Source: Aliiroseovarius sediminilitoris
GTDB lineage: Bacteria; Pseudomonadota; Alphaproteobacteria; Rhodobacterales; Rhodobacteraceae
Length of the DNA: 64,000 nucleotides
Direction: 5' to 3'
Assembly: GCF_900109955.1 (NCBI RefSeq)
Contig: NZ_FOJB01000001.1
Location: 2,976,001-3,040,000, forward strand
In this document: one piece after another, positions 62,411-64,000 of the stretch
Numbering within the stretch: the stretch's first letter is position 1
Layout of the letters: the number at the start of each line of letters is the position of its first letter
The notes under the pieces: model-generated
The model's database searches: none
What the model was told of the DNA's origin: nothing
The model's input: the letters and a program-made list of their open reading frames with translations, nothing else
Program-made: the position numbers and the translations under genes

Positions 62411-62437
62411 TGACCCGCCTCTTGATGAGGCGGGTCA
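62411..62437 (+). terminator. Hairpin after the HbpS-like gene
   Basis: TGACCCGCCTC and GAGGCGGGTCA form a perfect 11-bp stem around a TTGAT loop, 8 bases beyond the stop. No T-run follows, so termination may be Rho-assisted. Confidence 0.6.
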
Positions 62438-62535
62438 CCGACGCAATCAGAAAGATCAACGCGGATGCGCGCCGTTCGGCTGACACACATCTTTTCAAGC
62501 TCCCTTTTTGTTCCTGTTTTTTTTGCCGAATGCGC

Positions 62536-62564
62536 TTGTAGTCCTGAAATCAGCGGCCTATATA
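62536..62564 (+). promoter_or_regulatory. Promoter of tRNA-fMet
   Basis: TTGTAG (62536-62541) and TATATA (62559-62564) are separated by exactly 17 bases, and the -10 box ends 11 bases before the tRNA. Confidence 0.6.
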
Positions 62565-62575
62565 CACCGCATTGG

Positions 62576-63418
<843 letters not shown>

Positions 63419-63486
63419 TCACTTTGAAATCTAACATCCGGCAGCTTTGATTTGCACATGGTCGGAGCAGTCCCTATCTTAAGGGT

Positions 63487-63657
63487 ATGAAAGAAACAAA
63501 GACATGTGAATGTGGTGCGGCCTACGAGGTTGGCAGCTTCAAGCTACCAGTGCGTGACAAAGACCACTTTGATTGCCAGGTTTGTGGTGCACGATTGGAT
63601 GAGTGGAGTTCTTCACGCGTCCCGACATACACGCTGATCAAGAATCCCAATGGCTGA
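63487..63657 (+). CDS. Small zinc-ribbon-like protein, 56 residues
   Basis: The ATG opens 56 codons; the product has CECGAAYEV at residues 7-15 and CQVCGARLDEW at 30-40, two cysteine pairs able to hold a zinc ion. Its stop overlaps the ATG of the next gene in ATGGCTGA, which supports a real, coupled gene. Similar small ribbons occur in phage and integrative elements of alphaproteobacteria. Function unknown. Confidence 0.6.
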   Translation: MKETKTCECGAAYEVGSFKLPVRDKDHFDCQVCGARLDEWSSSRVPTYTLIKNPNG

Positions 63658-63871
63658 CAAACCCAAACACCCGAGAGACGCCAACCAGCTTGCCAAGTTC
63701 ATCGTAGACGTGGCGACCGGTGAAGAACCTGAGTATGAGCCTGACACGTCAGGACAGAGGAAGGGCGGCTTGAAGGGTGGAAAGGCAAAGGCACAGTCAC
63801 TAACGCCCGAACAGCGGTCTGAAGCCGCTCAGATTGCTGCCGCTGCCCGTTGGAAAAAATCGGACGATTAA
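63650..63871 (+). CDS. Small basic island protein, 73 residues
   Basis: The product begins MADKPKHPRDANQLAKFIVDVATGE and has a Gly/Lys-rich middle (GGLKGGKAKAQSL). It ends in TPEQRSEAAQIAAAARWKK, a pattern common in small proteins of mobile elements in this group, perhaps nucleic-acid binding. It overlaps the zinc-ribbon gene by 8 bases and converges with the partial gene at the window's edge with a 4-base overlap. Confidence 0.65.
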   Translation: MADKPKHPRDANQLAKFIVDVATGEEPEYEPDTSGQRKGGLKGGKAKAQSLTPEQRSEAAQIAAAARWKKSDD

Positions 63872-64000
63872 TCGCCAGTAAGTTCGTCCTCGGCATCCGC
63901 TGCGTGCTTGCGCAATTCGATGTCAAAACCAAAGTCAAAATCAAGCTGGATTTCTTCTTCGTCGCTATGGCGTGAGTTCCAGTGATCGGCATCGTAACTC
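63868..64000 (-). CDS. Acidic hypothetical protein, C-terminal part
   Basis: The reverse-strand frame is open from the window edge to TAA at 63870-63868. The last 43 residues include DADHWNSRHSDEEEIQLDFD and a second acidic stretch (DAEDELTGD). The composition and a DHWN-x-RH-type motif recall hypothetical proteins of integrative elements. The start lies outside the window, so little more can be said. Confidence 0.4.
   Translation of the reverse strand, partial: SYDADHWNSRHSDEEEIQLDFDFGFDIELRKHAADAEDELTGD

Overview
The window comes from the chromosome of an alphaproteobacterium, most probably a marine member of the Rhodobacterales (Roseobacter group). The supports are a GC-rich coding style, the gene families present (ethylmalonyl-CoA-pathway lyase Mcl1, TRAP transporters, DgcN/DgcA, DUF1244, DUF5671, MJ0042 zinc-ribbon protein next to ftsEX), and the best-recognised protein relatives. 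The assignment rests on family recognition only.

Layout. 1-12.3 kb: end of a ferredoxin-reductase-like flavoprotein, rsmD, map, sfsA, a CinA/MoaB-type protein, GNAT, AhpD-like and OmpA-like proteins, a LysR regulator, an AEC carrier, a FadH-type oxidoreductase and uncharacterised proteins. 12.4-21.6 kb: CPBP protease, accD-folC, zapE, an MFS carrier, an AsnC/Lrp regulator divergent from alanine dehydrogenase, tRNA-Met and mscL. 21.7-29.7 kb: pheT, an ASCH protein, an unannotated-looking 45-residue membrane ORF, pheS, rplT, rpmI, pyk. 29.7-43.6 kb: small conserved proteins, an extradiol dioxygenase, an NTF2-like gene broken by one stop codon, a D-amino-acid block (D-amino-acid transaminase, DMT carrier, DgcA, DgcN), mcl1, accA, and the ftsE-ftsX-plsC operon.

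43.6-52.4 kb is a compact catabolic locus: an RpiR regulator divergent from an operon of N-formylglutamate-amidohydrolase-like hydrolase, TRAP transporter (small permease, large permease, binding protein), glutamine-synthetase-like ligase, aldehyde dehydrogenase and iron alcohol dehydrogenase. The gene set would fit uptake of an amino alcohol, gamma-glutamylation, two oxidations and hydrolysis. Two identical-architecture TGTA-N8-TACA boxes lie in the divergent promoter. 52.4-56.4 kb holds a universal stress protein and a LacI-controlled mannose/fructose module (AGE isomerase, PfkB kinase) with three related TAACG boxes.

56.4-64 kb is accessory DNA: a glycosyltransferase-sulfotransferase pair, two decayed IS3-type transposase pieces flanking a small c-type cytochrome, and a sensor kinase/FixJ-type regulator/secreted HbpS(GlcG)-like protein set recalling the SenS-SenR-HbpS haem-sensing system of Streptomyces. 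The right edge is initiator tRNA-fMet, with the C-terminal stump of a large serine recombinase running into the tRNA and small island genes beyond it. I saw no rRNA genes, CRISPR arrays or replication origin.
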